A stretch of DNA of 64,000 nucleotides from Aristolochia californica. Lineage: Eukaryota > Streptophyta > Magnoliopsida > Piperales > Aristolochiaceae. The stretch lies in the NCBI GenBank assembly GCA_029961685.1, contig JARWKL010000013.1, positions 22,536,922 through 22,600,921 of the forward strand. The letters run 5' to 3'. The notes below the pieces were generated by a model. It was not told where the DNA came from and did not search any database. It worked only from the letters and a program-made list of their open reading frames with translations. A program made the position numbers and the translations under genes. Shown here in pieces: positions 1 through 12,990 of the stretch (positions within the stretch are counted from its first letter, which is position 1; each line of letters begins with the position of its first letter).

Positions 1-1362
1 CAAAATTCACATACCACAATTAAACACCAAATATTTTTTTATCGATGTTCCCCTATTAGTATTCTCCATCCAAGAACTAGTGCTTAGGAAAGTCCACTAA
101 TAATTGCTCTATTAGATTGGAATTACAAGAAAGAGATTCTTGCTCTCCTTCGAGTGAGTCACGTGTATGCTCAAATACATGATTACAAGTTAATCTCTCT
201 AAGAGATTAACTAGATTCCAACTTTAGCTACCCTTTCTATCTAAATTTAATAAGGTTCTAGATGAACATATCATAAATAAAAAATTACAAAGAAAGGTAA
301 AACTTACACCCTTTGAAATGTAGAGAGATAACTTTCTCCTTGAGAGTTCCAAGCTTCCAGCCTTTGATGCACAATGGAGTTGGAGTAGATAGGAGCTCAA
401 CTAATATAAATGCAAGGAGTTGGAATGGGAAAATAATGGTAGATTTTTGCTAAATAGGCTCTCTTTATCAAACTAGAACTTAGGGAGGAATTTCAAGTGA
501 TTGAGAGTAAAAAGAAGTATGTATGCCAATAAAAGGTCATTAACTTCTCAATCGGTAAGTTCCCCAACCCAAACTAGATTTGTTATGGCCATTTGTGAAA
601 AACAAGTTGATTTTACATTGATCGATTAATGCAATCGTGTGTAACAGCTGCAATTCTATCAGAAAGTGACTTATTGATCAATAGTATGATCAATCAACAT
701 TTAAGTTGTTCAATCAATGTACATGGTATGATTAATCATTAAGAATGCCTACTGGTAGTATATAACAAGTATGATCGATCAATGACTTTGCTATCAATCA
801 TGTTTTATGTCCCTAGTTCGCAAAATTCTGTATGGTCAATCAGTCTCTAAAATTTGATCGATTAATTAGCTTGATTTTTTATTGCAAAGACTATATTGAT
901 CGATTAGTTCACTTGGGTTGATCAATCATGTTTTATCACACAGTTTTGCCACGTTTTGGATGATCGAACAATCGATCTTGGTTGATCGATCATGCTTTAT
1001 GGCTTGTGCACTTGTGATTGGCAAATGTTGATTGATCATTCCAATGCTAATTCACTATTTGAAGTTTTAAAGCATGGGAATTTTTTATCCTAACTAATTC
1101 TAACTTGTGTGAAACGTTATATGCTTTGGTAAAAACATGTTTCAATGCAAATATGCTCTAAAGCTCAAAAACTTTACATTGTAGTTCGAGTTTTGGAAAG
1201 ATTGGGTTTCTCTATTACATTGACTAAGTTTTTACACTTCTTAGTACTTCCTAAACTCTAGTCTTCAATTTTTCTCTTCTTTGTAAGGGTGCTTATTCAA
1301 GAACACTTTGACAATCCATGGAGTTCAAGGTCTTTGGGTAGCTTGTGTCTATTCATTACTTA
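1..1362. repeat. Degenerate repeat with GATCGATCAAT-like words
   Basis: No gene is supported here. From about 600 to 1050 the words TTGATCGATCAA, GATCAATCA and GATCGATTA recur many times at irregular spacing. The part before 600 resembles 20500-21000 in general order (a tattag/attacaag segment, then loosely spaced AT-rich text), and the GATCAAT words recur at 21110-21230. The same old transposable element, perhaps an LTR, probably underlies both. Its class is not established. The sequence continues across the F and B insertions into 7386-7418 and 15758 onward. Confidence 0.45.
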
Positions 1363-1528
1363 GACCTTGTTGAATTTAGGATCCCTTTTCCAATATTTTG
1401 AGAAAGAGAAAGGAGAAAAAAAGAAAGAAATGGGAAGAAGAGCTCTCGAGTAGAGAGAAGAAAAAAAGAAAAGAGAGATGTGCGCCAAGTGAAGAGAGAG
1501 AGATTTACTCAATAAGAAGATGTGTAAC

Positions 1529-3125
1529 TGATAGATGCCATATTCTGACATGAGAACTAGGTTAATTATAATAGAATAACCTTTATAATTGTGTTATAGG
1601 TGGTTATTTTTCGGGTTTCAAATGAAATGAGCATTTATTGAATTTGGCATTAATCACTGTCGATATTGCATATTTTTCTCTCTTGAATTATATTTCATTG
1701 TTTTTAAGGTTTATTTCTTCCTGAAATACTTTTTATAGATTTAATTATGGAATTTCAGGAGAATTTTGGTGGAGAAGGAGATATTTACCAAAATGCCCTT
1801 AGTGAAATGGAGGTGATTTTTAGGTCAAATCATTTTAAAATAAATGAGATGGTATTAAAGGAACGAGAGGGGGGACCTGAGAGAAAAAGATCGGAGAGGG
1901 GAGACCTGAGAGGGGAGTGGAACAGAAAACAGAACAGAGTATTGACCAAAACAGGGGAGCACCGTCGACCGAAACAGGGGAAGACCCGAGAGGAGTTTCC
2001 CACCGTCAGTTGCCGTGCCACCGTCGTCCACCGTCGTCCACCGCCGTCAAGCAACCGAGAACAAACCCGAGGAGAGCTCGAGAGAGTCTCCGTCGAGGTG
2101 AGTTCGACAGTCGTCGCTCGCCAGGCCGAGAAGTGATCCGAGAGGGCTTCTCCGTTGCCAAATCCGCTTTCCGACCATCCTCCGGCATCGGTTACGTATT
2201 TCCGACCATTCCTGGAGCGATTCTGACTCCGACCGAGACTCGAGAGAGCCGGTTGGAGAACTTCATCTCTGTTTCGTTCTTCGCCGGACGTAACCTCCGT
2301 CCGTCGGCTTCTATTCGTCGTCGCTGGCGTCGTCTCTACCTCGGGCCACTCACTATTGCTACCCGACGCCACCAATTTCGGGAAATTGCAGCACCCGTGA
2401 GAACGAGTTGCTGCCCGAGCGAGAGGAAGGAGAAGGGGACTAATTCATCATTTTTGAATTTCATCTTTTATATAGTTTGAACTTAGGTTTTGAATGTCTA
2501 TTAAATGTGATTTGATAATTAATGTTTATTGAATATTTGTTTTCCGGATATTTTATTAAATTGGATAGTTAGGGTAGGATTATAATTTAGGTTGGATTTT
2601 GGTATTTTAATCCGATTTCTGTCCTTAACTCTAGGCGCCCGAGAGGGGCTAGACGCAAGGATTGAGAATCTGGATTCGTGGTTACGTGGCGCTCGAGAGA
2701 GGCACGAATCACGATAAAATCCAGAGTTAATAATTTTAGCATCATCACAATAGGAAATTGATTCTCTGCATTCTATTGTAATCCGATCTTTGTCATTAAC
2801 TCTAGGCGCCCGAGAGGGGCTAGACGCAAGGATTGAGAATCCGGATTCGTGGTTACATGGCGCTCGAGAGAGGCACGAATCACATTAAAATCCAGAGTTG
2901 ACGTTTCCTGTTGTGCAAGTAGTTAATTAAATTATTACTTGATAATTTAGGATATAATTAGTGTTTAGTTCAGATTAATTCATCATATTTGGTTAGGCTA
3001 GTTGACTGAAGGATACACAAAATTCAGTCTTCCCTGTGGATATGACCCTCGCTTCCCGCTAAATTACATGAACGATTCGTACGCTTGCGAGGTATTAAAG
3101 CCGATGTAACTAAAATTCTACATCA
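1529..3125 (+). mobile_element. Solo-LTR-like insertion G (TG...CA, TSD GTAAC)
   Basis: This 1597-bp block interrupts the 3' LTR of F. It starts TGATAGATGCC, ends CTACATCA and is flanked by GTAAC at 1524-1528 and 3126-3130. No terminal repeat is seen inside it, so a solo LTR is the simplest reading. The end, with a segment like CCTGTGGATATGACCCTCG, resembles the 3' end of large plant Ty3/gypsy LTRs of the Athila/Tat type; that assignment is inference. It contains a GC-rich stretch (1850-2440) and a tandem duplication (2611-2900). The open frames in the GC-rich part overlap one another on both strands, lack known motifs and are not called as genes. Confidence 0.75.
2611..2900 (+). repeat. Direct duplication inside G, period 171 bp
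   Basis: A segment of about 117 bp beginning near TCCGATTTCTGTCC at 2611 recurs from about 2782 with few differences. Both copies contain CTAGGCGCCCGAGAGGGG and GGCGCTCGAGAGAGGCACG. The copies start 171 bp apart with about 54 bp of unrelated sequence between them. Confidence 0.85.
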
Positions 3126-3331
3126 GTAACATGATTAATTTCGAATTACAACACCTCTATTTATAGTAGAGGAACAGATAGAGTCCATATACAATTAGCC
3201 TTTCAATCTCCTAATTATATTCCAACTCTAACTCTCTAAGATAAGTCTATCAACACAGTTGACTAGAAGTCTAATATGAGTTGAACTAGAACTCTACTTC
3301 AATAACGTGAATATAAGGGAGTTGATATATC

Positions 3332-6283
3332 AGCCATTATGAATTGGCCGTCAGATATAATAATATACGTACCGAGTTCATTTTTTCCACTGGAGAGAAG
3401 GTTTCTTCATAATCAATTCCATAACACTAAGTATAACCTTTGCAACCAGTCGAGCCTTCAGCCGTGCAATTGACCCATCCGGATTATGTTTGACAGTATA
3501 AACCCACTTCAACCAACGAGTTTTTTATTTGTAAGAAGATGAACCAGTGACCATGTCTAATTGTCATTAAGTTCCTTCATTTCTTCATCCATTGCTGCCT
3601 TCCACCCTGGATGTTGTAGAGCTTCCTGATAGGACTGTGGAACAGATATGGAGGAAATAGAAGAAAGAAACTGATAACATAAAGGTGAGAGGCGATGATG
3701 AGATACAAAAATTGAAATGGGATGAGAAGTAAAAGGTCTAGTGCATGATCTAGGTTCTTTCCTTACAACAATAGGACGAGTATCATATTGAGGGCCAAAA
3801 ATAATTGGGGATGAAAAACTTACTCTATTGGATCTGTTAACTCAGCAAGTGTGGTGTCGACCACTTGCTCTGGGGGTTAAATAATCTTTGTATCACGGGG
3901 CACAACCAGTCGAGGGGAACCTAGTACCGAGGATAGACAAGGAGGAGCACAATCAAAATAAAATGAGGTGTCTTCAAAAAATGTTACATCCCTGGACACA
4001 AATAAACGTTGAAGAGTGGGACTATAACAAACATAACCCTTTTGTGTGCGAAAGTATCTCAAGAGGATACACTTGATAGATTTAGGATCAATTTTACTGT
4101 GTCTAGGAAATGAATTATGAACAAAGCATTGACATCTGAAGACTTTCAAAGGTAGTGAAAATGGATCATCATTTGGTAATAATCTAGAGTAAGGAGATTT
4201 ATTACCAAGAACGGAAAATGGTAGATGATTTATAAGAAAGCAATCCGTAAGGACTGCATGAGGCCAATAAAAGAATGGAACTATCATGGCATATAACAAA
4301 CCTCGAGCTACCTCAAGAATATGACGATTTTTTCATTCGGCTACACCATTTTGTTGAGGAGTGTCGATACATGATGTTTGCTGGATAATGCCATTTTCTT
4401 GACAAAAAGTGTCAAGGTCTTTGGAAACATATTCTTTGGCATTATCAGATTGGAGAATTTTTATTTTCTAACCAAATTGTGTGAGTACCATAGCATGAAA
4501 TGACTTAAAAATAAAGGGTATCTCAGAACGCTCCTTAAATATAAACAAACAAATTGTGCGAGTGAAATCATTAATAAATGTAATAAAATATTTTGTTTGA
4601 GAAATGTTGGAGACACTCAAGGGCCCCCAAACATCAGTATGAATTAAAGAAAATGGAGTAACACTTTTGACTTCTGGACTAGGAGAGTATATACACCTTT
4701 GATGTTTACTCAATTGACAAACCTCACAATGAAATTCTGACCTTAGAAGGAAACATATAATGAAGAGACTGTGCAGATGGATGTCCCAACCGATTGTGCC
4801 ATAACCTTGTCTCATTTTCAGTAGTGGAAACCATATTCATTTTTGGCACATCCAAGTAGTAAAATCCCCCTTGTTCATGGCGTCCACCAATCACCTACTT
4901 CATTATAAGATCCTGAAATACACATGAAGTGGGTGAGAAGGTAACATAGCAATTAAAATATTTTGTCAGCTAACTAACAGATAATAGATTCAAAGGGAAA
5001 GTAGGAACGAAAAGAAAATCAATGAGTGGAAGTGATGGTGTGATACAATTGGATCCTTTCCCTTGAACTTTTGTTTGAGAACCGTCAGCTATGGTAACAA
5101 ACTTGTGTGAAAGACTCGAAGATAAAGAATGTAATAAATTTTTGTTACCTGTAAGATGCTTGGAGGCTCCTGAGTCAATTATCCAGGGTGAAGATGAGGC
5201 AGATAGCTTAACTGAAGCAGTAGTGGCAGCAGTAGTTGCGGAAGAACTAGGAGAAGAACCCAACATTGTCTTCATTTTCTGAAATAGGTCATACTCTTCA
5301 TCAGTAATAATTTTCTGTGTTGGTGATTTTGTGGGCTGTTCTTCTTTTGTATCACTTACAAAGGCTTGATTAGCCTTTAAACCCTAAGCCTTTGTCAGTT
5401 CCAACTGTCCATTAGATTTATCACATATTTTTTTATAATGACCATATTATCCACAGTAACTGCATGCCTTGTAATCATTGTAATAGGATTGATCTATAAT
5501 GTGGCCAAATTTCTTACAATGAGTACATTCTTTCCCATCTGCTCTGCAGCACCAATCCTTCCACCTCTTCCTCTGCCTCCTCTACAACATCTGCCTCAGC
5601 CTCGGCCGCGGTCAGATGATGGTCCTCTATGATCAAAATACATAGCGGATGATACTTTAGTAGTGGAGGGAGAAGTGTCTGGAATACGGAGTAGTGTTGC
5701 ACAGACATCATCAAACTTGGGAACAACAGAAGCAATCAGCAGTTGACTCTTGGCAATCTCAAGATGGGGTTTAATATTTTCAAGGCAAATAGCATTAATT
5801 AAGGCTTCCTTCTGCTTGTATTGGATAGAAATATATGTGGTTGAAGGCTTAGCTAACTTCCACTCTTGAAGAAAACCTCTAAAGTGAGCCAAGTACTCAT
5901 GGATATTTTCTCCTTCTTTAGTATTCAACATCCTTTGGAGAATATCATATGGTCTATGTATGTATCCAGGCAAGAGTACAATTTAGCACATGTCTCCAAA
6001 ATTTGTTTAGCAGTATCAACATGAATGATATTATTGGAGACATGTTCTTTCATGCTATTGATTAGCCAACTAATCACCAAGGTAACATTTTTTAACTATT
6101 TGATATAAAAAATATCATCTTCATCAATAGGTGGTCCTCGGGTGGTGAGGTGACCAAGTAGGTCTTTTGTTATAAGAAACCTCCGAACTGATGTGGACCA
6201 ACTCATAAAATTTGATATCCACGTAAGGGTTTAGTGGTAATTCTCAATATATCACTTTTGATATTCATATTCTCTTCCGTCAT
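3332..6283 (-). pseudogene. Copia gag-pol remnant of element F
   Basis: Reading down from the ATG at 6281-6283, the fragments are: gag (start MTEENMN; more gag at 5596-5973), a broken zinc-knuckle region near 5450-5560, aspartic protease at 4970-5275 with WIIDSGASKHLTGN, GAG-pre-integrase and integrase core at 4468-4815 with CEVCQLSKHQ and HTDVWGP, integrase C-terminal part at 3877-4299 with PHAVLTDCFLINHLP and KSIKC, and a reverse-transcriptase start running to about 3332. Frameshifts and stops separate the pieces. The rest of reverse transcriptase and all of RNase H are absent because of the deletion at 3331. It is close in sequence to the pol of A and E and cannot encode a functional polyprotein. 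Confidence 0.88.
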
Positions 6284-7718
6284 GATAGGCCCTTCTTCAA
6301 AAAAATTCTAACAATAACACCAAGTAGTATTCTTCAAACAACTTGATGTATGGGGAACTTTTAGCATTGATGCTAAATTATTATTCTGATTTTTTTTCCT
6401 CTAATACCACTCATAAGATACTCAATAACAATCTTCTATATCAGGGGACTCTTTTTCCTATGAAAAAAAAATTTCAACAATCTGATCATGGACTGGTCTT
6501 AGTTTATAGAATTTCCGAACCGATAAAATTGTTTTGATAGCTTCTTCTAGATGGAGAGGCATGCATATCCATAATATAAAAAGATGAAAATCATTCACAT
6601 ACTCATCTTTAAATAATCTTCTAAATTTGGAAACCAATAACATGAAGAAACAAATTAAGCACTTATCTCACGGTTTGTGATCTTCCTTCACAAAAGAGCC
6701 TTCTTTGAGTGGTGTTGATCATCACTTCTTTAGAGCATTTCTTTTGACGAGGGATCCTCAATTTAATACTTTGATACCATGTTGAATTTAGGATCCCTTT
6801 TCCAATATTCTGAGCAAGAGAAAGGAGAAAGAAAAATAATAAAAGAGAAGAAGAGCTCTTGAGTAGAGATTAGAAAAAAAGAAAAGAGAGATGTTGCGCC
6901 AAACAAAGAGAGAGATTTACTCAAGAAGGAGATGTGTAACATGATTAATTCTGAATTAAAACACCTCTATTTATAGTAGAGGAAGAGATAGAGTCCTTAT
7001 ATAATTAGCCTTTCAATCTCCTAATTACATTCCAACTCTAACTCTCTAAGATAAATCTGTCAACACAATCTACTAGAAGTCTAATATGAGTTGAACTAGA
7101 AATCATCATCAATAATGTGAATATAAGGGAGGAGCCCAGCTCGTGGCCTTATCCTTGTGGGTCCCACATAATCTTCTAGCTCATATTGATAAGGTTGACA
7201 ACTCCAACTCATGGTATCTTTGTGGGTCTCACTTGATCTTCAAGTCTTCTAACTCATTTCAGCTTGTGTTTCTTATCTTCTTAAATTATGCTAGCTTGGG
7301 TGAAAACTCTTCTTGGTGTCCCACGTCCTCATGGTGGGTCCCACCAGCTCGTGCACCATGGTGGCTCCCACATTGTAACAGACCTTTGAGTTTTGTATCT
7401 CTTGAAGGAAATGCATCTTGTTGATTTCTAGGGTCAAGACATAAACACAAGAGATCTCAAGGCAAGGAGAGAAGAGATGGATTCTTGCACTTTGGAGAGA
7501 GGAGAGAAGAAGCCAAGGGAGAGAAGGAAGAAGAAAAGAGAAGAAGTGTATGGATGATTTTGAGCCAAGAGGAAGAGGTTTGAATGATCTACCCCATGCC
7601 TAGAGGCTATATTTATAGTTGAGTGAAGGTGTTTACAATGGCTACAATGCCCTTAGGGCTACATGCTTCTAAACTAAAAAGACAAAAAAGGATCTCACTA
7701 GCGTTCATAATTATAACT

Positions 7719-8350
7719 TGTTACAATGTGGGACCCACCATGGTGCTCGAGCTGATGGGACCCACCATGACGATGTGGGACATCAAGAAGAGTCCTAGAG
7801 GACGTGGGACACCACGAAGAGTCCTCACCCAAAGCAAGCACGAGTTAAGGGATCAAGAACCACAAGCTGAATTGAGTTAGACGACTTGAAGATCAAGTGG
7901 ACCAACAAATATCTAACGAGCTGACACTCTTATCAAGATACACTGGGAGATCATGAGGTGACCACAAGGATAAGGCTACGAGCTGGCTTATCCCTTATAT
8001 TCACGTAAATAATGAAGGACTCCTAGTTCAACTCAAGTTAGTCTTCTAGTAGTTTAGTTTGAATAGACTTATATTAAAGAGTTAGAGTTGGAATGTAACT
8101 AGGATTGAAAGACAAGTTTTATAAGGACTCTACCTCCTCCTCTACTATAAATAGAGGTGTTGTAATTCGGAATTAATCAAGTCATACATTCAATCCCTAA
8201 TTGGTTTCTCTGTCTCTCTCTCTTTGCTTGGCACAACCTCGTCTTCCCCATTTATTTCTTCTCTCTACCCAAGAGCTTTCCTTCCCTTTTATCTTTTTCT
8301 TTCTTCTTTCCCTTGTTCGGAATCATGGAAAAGGGATCCTAAATTCAACA
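7719..8350 (+). repeat. 5' LTR of element A, with TATA box
   Basis: Starts TGTTACAATGTGGGACCC and ends AAATTCAACA, directly followed by the primer-binding site. A TATA box (CTATAAATAG) lies at 8144-8153, about 200 bp before the LTR end, where a retrotransposon promoter is expected. The pyrimidine-rich run after it (8205-8320) would lie in the transcript leader. Confidence 0.93.
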
Positions 8351-8832
8351 TGGTTTCAGAGTAATATATTTAGGATCCTTCGTCAAAAGAATGCTCTATA
8401 GAAGTGATGATCAACACCACTCCAAGAAGGCTCTTGTATGATGGAAGAACACAAGCCGAGAGATAAGTGTTCAAAAATATTTTTTTATGCTACTGGTCTT
8501 CAAATTTAGATGATAATTCAAGGATGAATATGTTAATTCTTTGATCTTATTATGTTATGGATATGCATGCCCCTCTATCTAGAAGGAGCTATCAAAATAG
8601 TTTTATCGGTTTGGAAATTCTGGTTGATGAGACTAGTCCATACTCTGATTATTGATTTTTTTTTTTGTGGGATAAGAGTTCCCTGATATAGAATATTGCT
8701 ATTGAGCCTCTTATGAGTGGTTTTTGAAAAAATAATATAATTTAGCATTGATGCTATATTCACGTATACTGAGTTGATTGAAGAAGTGCTACTTGGTGTT
8801 ATTATTAAAAGTTTTTTGAAGAAGAGCCTATC

Positions 8833-11800
8833 ATGGCTGAAGAAAATATGAATATAAAAGGTGATATACTGAGAATCACCACCATACCCTTATGTGGGGT
8901 ATCAAATTTTATGAGTTGGTCCACCTCAGTTAGGAGGTTTCTCATAACCAAAGACCTACTTGGTCACCTCACTACCCGAGGACCACCTGTTGATGACGAT
9001 ATTTTTTATATGAAATGGCTGAAGAATGATACTTTGGTAATTGGTTGGCTAATAAATAGCATGGAAGAATATGTCTCTAGTAATGTTATTCATCTTGACA
9101 CTGGTAAACAAATTTGGGACACATGTACTAAACTATATTCATGCCCTGATACACTGCATAGACCTTATGATATTCTCCAAAGAATGTTAAATACTAAACA
9201 AGGAGAAAATATTCATGAGTACTTGGCATGGTTTAGAGGCTTTCTTCAAGATTGGAAGTTAGCTCAGCCCTCCACCACTCATATTTCTATCCAAGACAAA
9301 CAAAAGGAAGCATTAATTACTGCAATTTGTCTTGCAAATATTAAACCTCATCTTGAGATTGCCAAGAGTCAACTGTTGAGTGCTTCTACTGTCCCAAAGT
9401 TTGATGATGTGTGTGCAACATTACTTCGTATTCCAGACACTTCCTCCTCCACTACTGATGTATCATTCGCTATGTATTCTGATCATAGAGAATCATCCTC
9501 TGACCGCAGCCAAGGCCGAAGAAGAGGTTATGGAGAGGGCAGAGGAAGAGGTGGAAGGACTAGTATTGGCAGAACATATGATATTAAATGTACTCATTGT
9601 AAATTTCCTGGGTATACTATAGACCGATGCCGTTACAGGGCATGCACTTACTGTGGTAAATATGGCCACTATAAAGAAATATGCTATAAAGCTAATGACA
9701 AGTCAGAATTGACAAGGGCTAATCAAGCCCTTATGAGTGATGCACAAGAACACCATCCCACAACATCAGGTGCACAAAAAAATATTATTGATGAAGAGTA
9801 TGAGCTATTTCAGAAAATGAAGATCATGCTAGGTTCTTCTCCTAGTCCCTCTACAACTACTGCTGCCAGTGCTGCTTTAGGTATATTATATGTCTCATCT
9901 ACATCTTGGATAATTGATTCAGGAACCTTCGAGCATCTTACAGGTAACAAAACTTTATTATATTCTTTTTTTCCGAGTCTTTCACACAAGTTTGTAACCA
10001 TAGCTGATGGTTCTCGAACCAAAGTCCAAGGAAAAGGCTCCACTTCCATCACCCCATCACTTCCGCTCACTACCATTCTTTTGTCCCTACTTTTCCTTTG
10101 AACTTACTATCTATTAGTCAGCTTACAAAATATTTTAATTGCTCGATCACCATCTCACCTACTTCATGTGTTTTTCAGGATCTTATAATGAAGCAAGTGA
10201 TTGGTGGAGGCCATGAGCAAGGGGGGTTTTACTACATAAACGTGCCAAAGATCAATATGGTGTCTACTATTGAGACTGAGACACGATTATGGCACAATCG
10301 GTTGGGACATCCTTCTATACAATCTCTTCATCATATGTTTCCATCTCTTAAGATCAGGTCAAAATTCAGTTGTGAGGTGTGTCAATTAAGTAAACATCAA
10401 AGGAGTACATACTCCCCTCGTCCAGAAGTAAAAAATAACACTTCTTTTTCGTTGATTCATACTGATGTTTGGGGGCCTTTGAGTGTTCAATATTTCACAA
10501 GCCAAATATTTTTTTACCTTTATTAATTATTTCACTCGCACAACTTGGTTGTTTATTTTTAAGAAACGTTCTGAGATACCATCCATTTTTAAGTCATTTT
10601 ATGCTATGGTACTCACAAAATTTGGTCAAAAGATAAAAATCCTCCAATCTGATAATGCCAAAGAGTATATTTCAAAAGACCTTGACTCATTTTGTCAAGC
10701 AAATGGCATATCCATCAGACATTGTGTGCCTACACTCCTCAACAAAACGGTGTAGCCAAACAAAAAAATCATCATATTCTTGAAGTAGCTCGAGGTCTTT
10801 TATATGTAATGAAAGTTTCATACTTTTATTGGCCCCATGCTGTCCTTACAACGTGTTTTCTTATAAATCGTCTACCATCTACCGTTCTTGGAAATAAATC
10901 TCCCTACTCTAAACTATTACCACATGATGACCCGTTTGCATTACCATTGAAAGTCTTTGGTTGTCAATATTTTGTTCATAATACATTGCCTAGACACCGC
11001 AAACTTGATCCTAAATCTATCAAGTGTATTTTTTTGGGATACTCTCGTACACAAAAGGGTTATGTTTGTTATAGTCCTTTGCAATGCTTATTTGTGTCCA
11101 GGGATGTAACATTTTTTGAAGACTCCTCATATTATTCGGATAGCGCTCCTCCTGGTATGTCATCAGTACCAAGTGCTCCTCGACCGGTTGTGCCTTATGA
11201 TACAGAGATTGTTCAGCCCCCAGAGCCAGTGGCCGATACCACACTTACTGAGTTATAAGATCCAACAGAGGTAAGCCCTTCATCACCAGTCATTTTTGGT
11301 CCTCAATTTGATACTCGCCCTATTTCTATACAAAAGGAACCTCAATCATTCACTCAACCTTCTACTTCTCATCCTATTTCCAATTTTATGTCTCATCATT
11401 GCCTTTCACCTTTATGTTGTCAGTTTCTTTCTTCTATTTCCTCCATATTTGTTCCACAGTTATATCAGGTGGCTCTACAACATCCAGGGTGGAAGGAAGC
11501 AATGGATGAAGAAATGAAAGCACTCAATGATAATCACACATGGTCACTGGTTCCTCTACCTATAGATAAAAAATCCTTTGGTTGCAAGTGGGTTTATACA
11601 GTAAAACATAATCCTGATGGGACTATTGCACAACTGAAGGCTCGATTGGTTGCAAAAGGTTACACTCAATGCTATGGCATTGATTATGATGAAACATTCT
11701 CTCCAGTGGAAAAAATGACCTTGGTACATATATTATTATCTTTGGCAGCCAATTCATCATGGCCAATATATCAACTAGATATTAAAAATGCATTTCTCAC

Positions 11801-12983
11801 TGGTGATATCAAAGAAGAGATTTATATGCAACAACCACTTGGATATGTGGTTGAGGGGAGTCCGTAGGTCGCCTTAAAAAAATCTCTATATGGGCTAAAG
11901 TAATCCCCACAGGCATGGTTTGAGAAATTTAGTCAAGCCATCATACGGGCAGGTTTTTATAGATGGTCTGCAAATCACTCAGTATTTGTTGAGAACACAG
12001 CAAGAGGTAAGGTGATTGTAGCTATTTATGTTGATGATATTAATTTAATTGGGAGTGACTCTGAGGGAATTCAAAAAATAAAAGAAAGAAAATGTGATGA
12101 ATTCAAGATGAAGGATCTTGGATTACTGAAATATTTTTTGGGTATTGAGGCCTTACAATCTAGACATGTGATTGTTCTATTCCAAAGAAAATATGCCCTT
12201 GATCTATTAGAAGAAACAAGGATGATGGGATGCAAACCGGTAAACACTCCTATGGATGCAAATACAAAATTATGTGGAGGCACTGGAGAAGATGTAGATA
12301 TTGGTAAATATCAAAGGTTAGTGGGACGACTTATTTACCTATGTGTAACAAGGTCAGACAATTCATACCCAATAAGTGTGGTAAGTCAGTACATGTACAA
12401 GCCACAACTTAGTTACTGACAAGCACTTGAGAGGATAATACGGTATCTCAAAGGAGCTTCTGGAAGGGGGCTCCTCTATAAAAATCATGGTCACTTCAAC
12501 ATCGAGGGATTCTTGGTTGCAGACTGGGCCGAATCCCCAGATGATAGAAAATCTACTTTGGGATTTTGCACGATGGTTGGAGGAAATCTGGTTACATGGA
12601 AAAGCAAAAAACAAAATGTAGTAGCACGGTCAAGTGCAGAAGCAGAATACAGAGCTATAGCACACACTGTTAGTGAACTCTTATGGGTAAGATCTCTTCT
12701 CATTGAATTGGGATTCTATAAAGAAGCTCCAATGGATCTATACTGTGATAATCAATCAGTAATACATATTACATCGAATCCAGTCTTCCATGAGAGGACA
12801 AAACATATTGAGGTAGATTGTCATTTTATACAAGAAAATTTTCAAGTTGGTCTCTTATCTCTGAAGCATATATCATCACAAAATCAAGTTACAAACATGC
12901 TCACCAAACCGGTCACTCACAAGATTATGTCTACCATATGCAGCAAGATGGGTGTTTATGATATCTTCTCACCCCCAGTTTGA
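8833..12983 (+). pseudogene. Copia gag-pol of element A, several frameshifts and stops
   Basis: The first frame (8833-10101, 422 residues) carries gag, two zinc knuckles and the protease. The first knuckle has tyrosine where histidine is expected (CTHCKFPGYTIDRC); the second is intact (CTYCGKYGHYKEIC). The protease motif is WIIDSGTFEHLTGNK. Then follow GAG-pre-integrase and integrase (10098-11258, with HTDVWGP and TPQQNGV split over shifted frames), reverse transcriptase (11388-12419, with YVDDINLIGSD) and RNase H (12513-12983, with SAEAEYRA, YCDNQS and HERTKHIEVDCHF), ending SPPV and a stop beside the polypurine tract. A frameshift near 10090, another near 10500 and a stop near 11865 break the frame. 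All domain motifs remain readable, so decay is slight. Confidence 0.93.
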
Positions 12984-12990
12984 GGGGGAG

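Larger units (their letters stand above)
1368..7380 (-). mobile_element. Ty1/copia LTR retrotransposon F, decayed, with internal deletion
   Basis: The element is bounded by TGTTGAATTT at 1368 and TTGTAACA at 7380 and flanked by the 5-bp duplication GACCT (1363-1367 and 7381-7385). It reads on the minus strand. The 5' LTR is at 6780-7380, with a decayed primer-binding site just inside (6768-6779). The 3' LTR is incomplete: 1368-1528 plus 3131 to about 3331, split by insertion G and cut at its inner end. The LTRs are of the same family as those of element A. At about 3331 LTR sequence joins directly to reverse-transcriptase sequence, so the end of pol, the polypurine tract and part of the 3' LTR are missing. 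Confidence 0.9.

Noticed and set aside
600..1060. Possible CRISPR-like or satellite array
   Set aside because: Irregular spacing and variable units; plant nuclear DNA.
1747..2480. Overlapping open frames of 60-187 codons in the GC-rich part of G
   Set aside because: Open on both strands at once, no known domain, and inside an LTR-like insertion.
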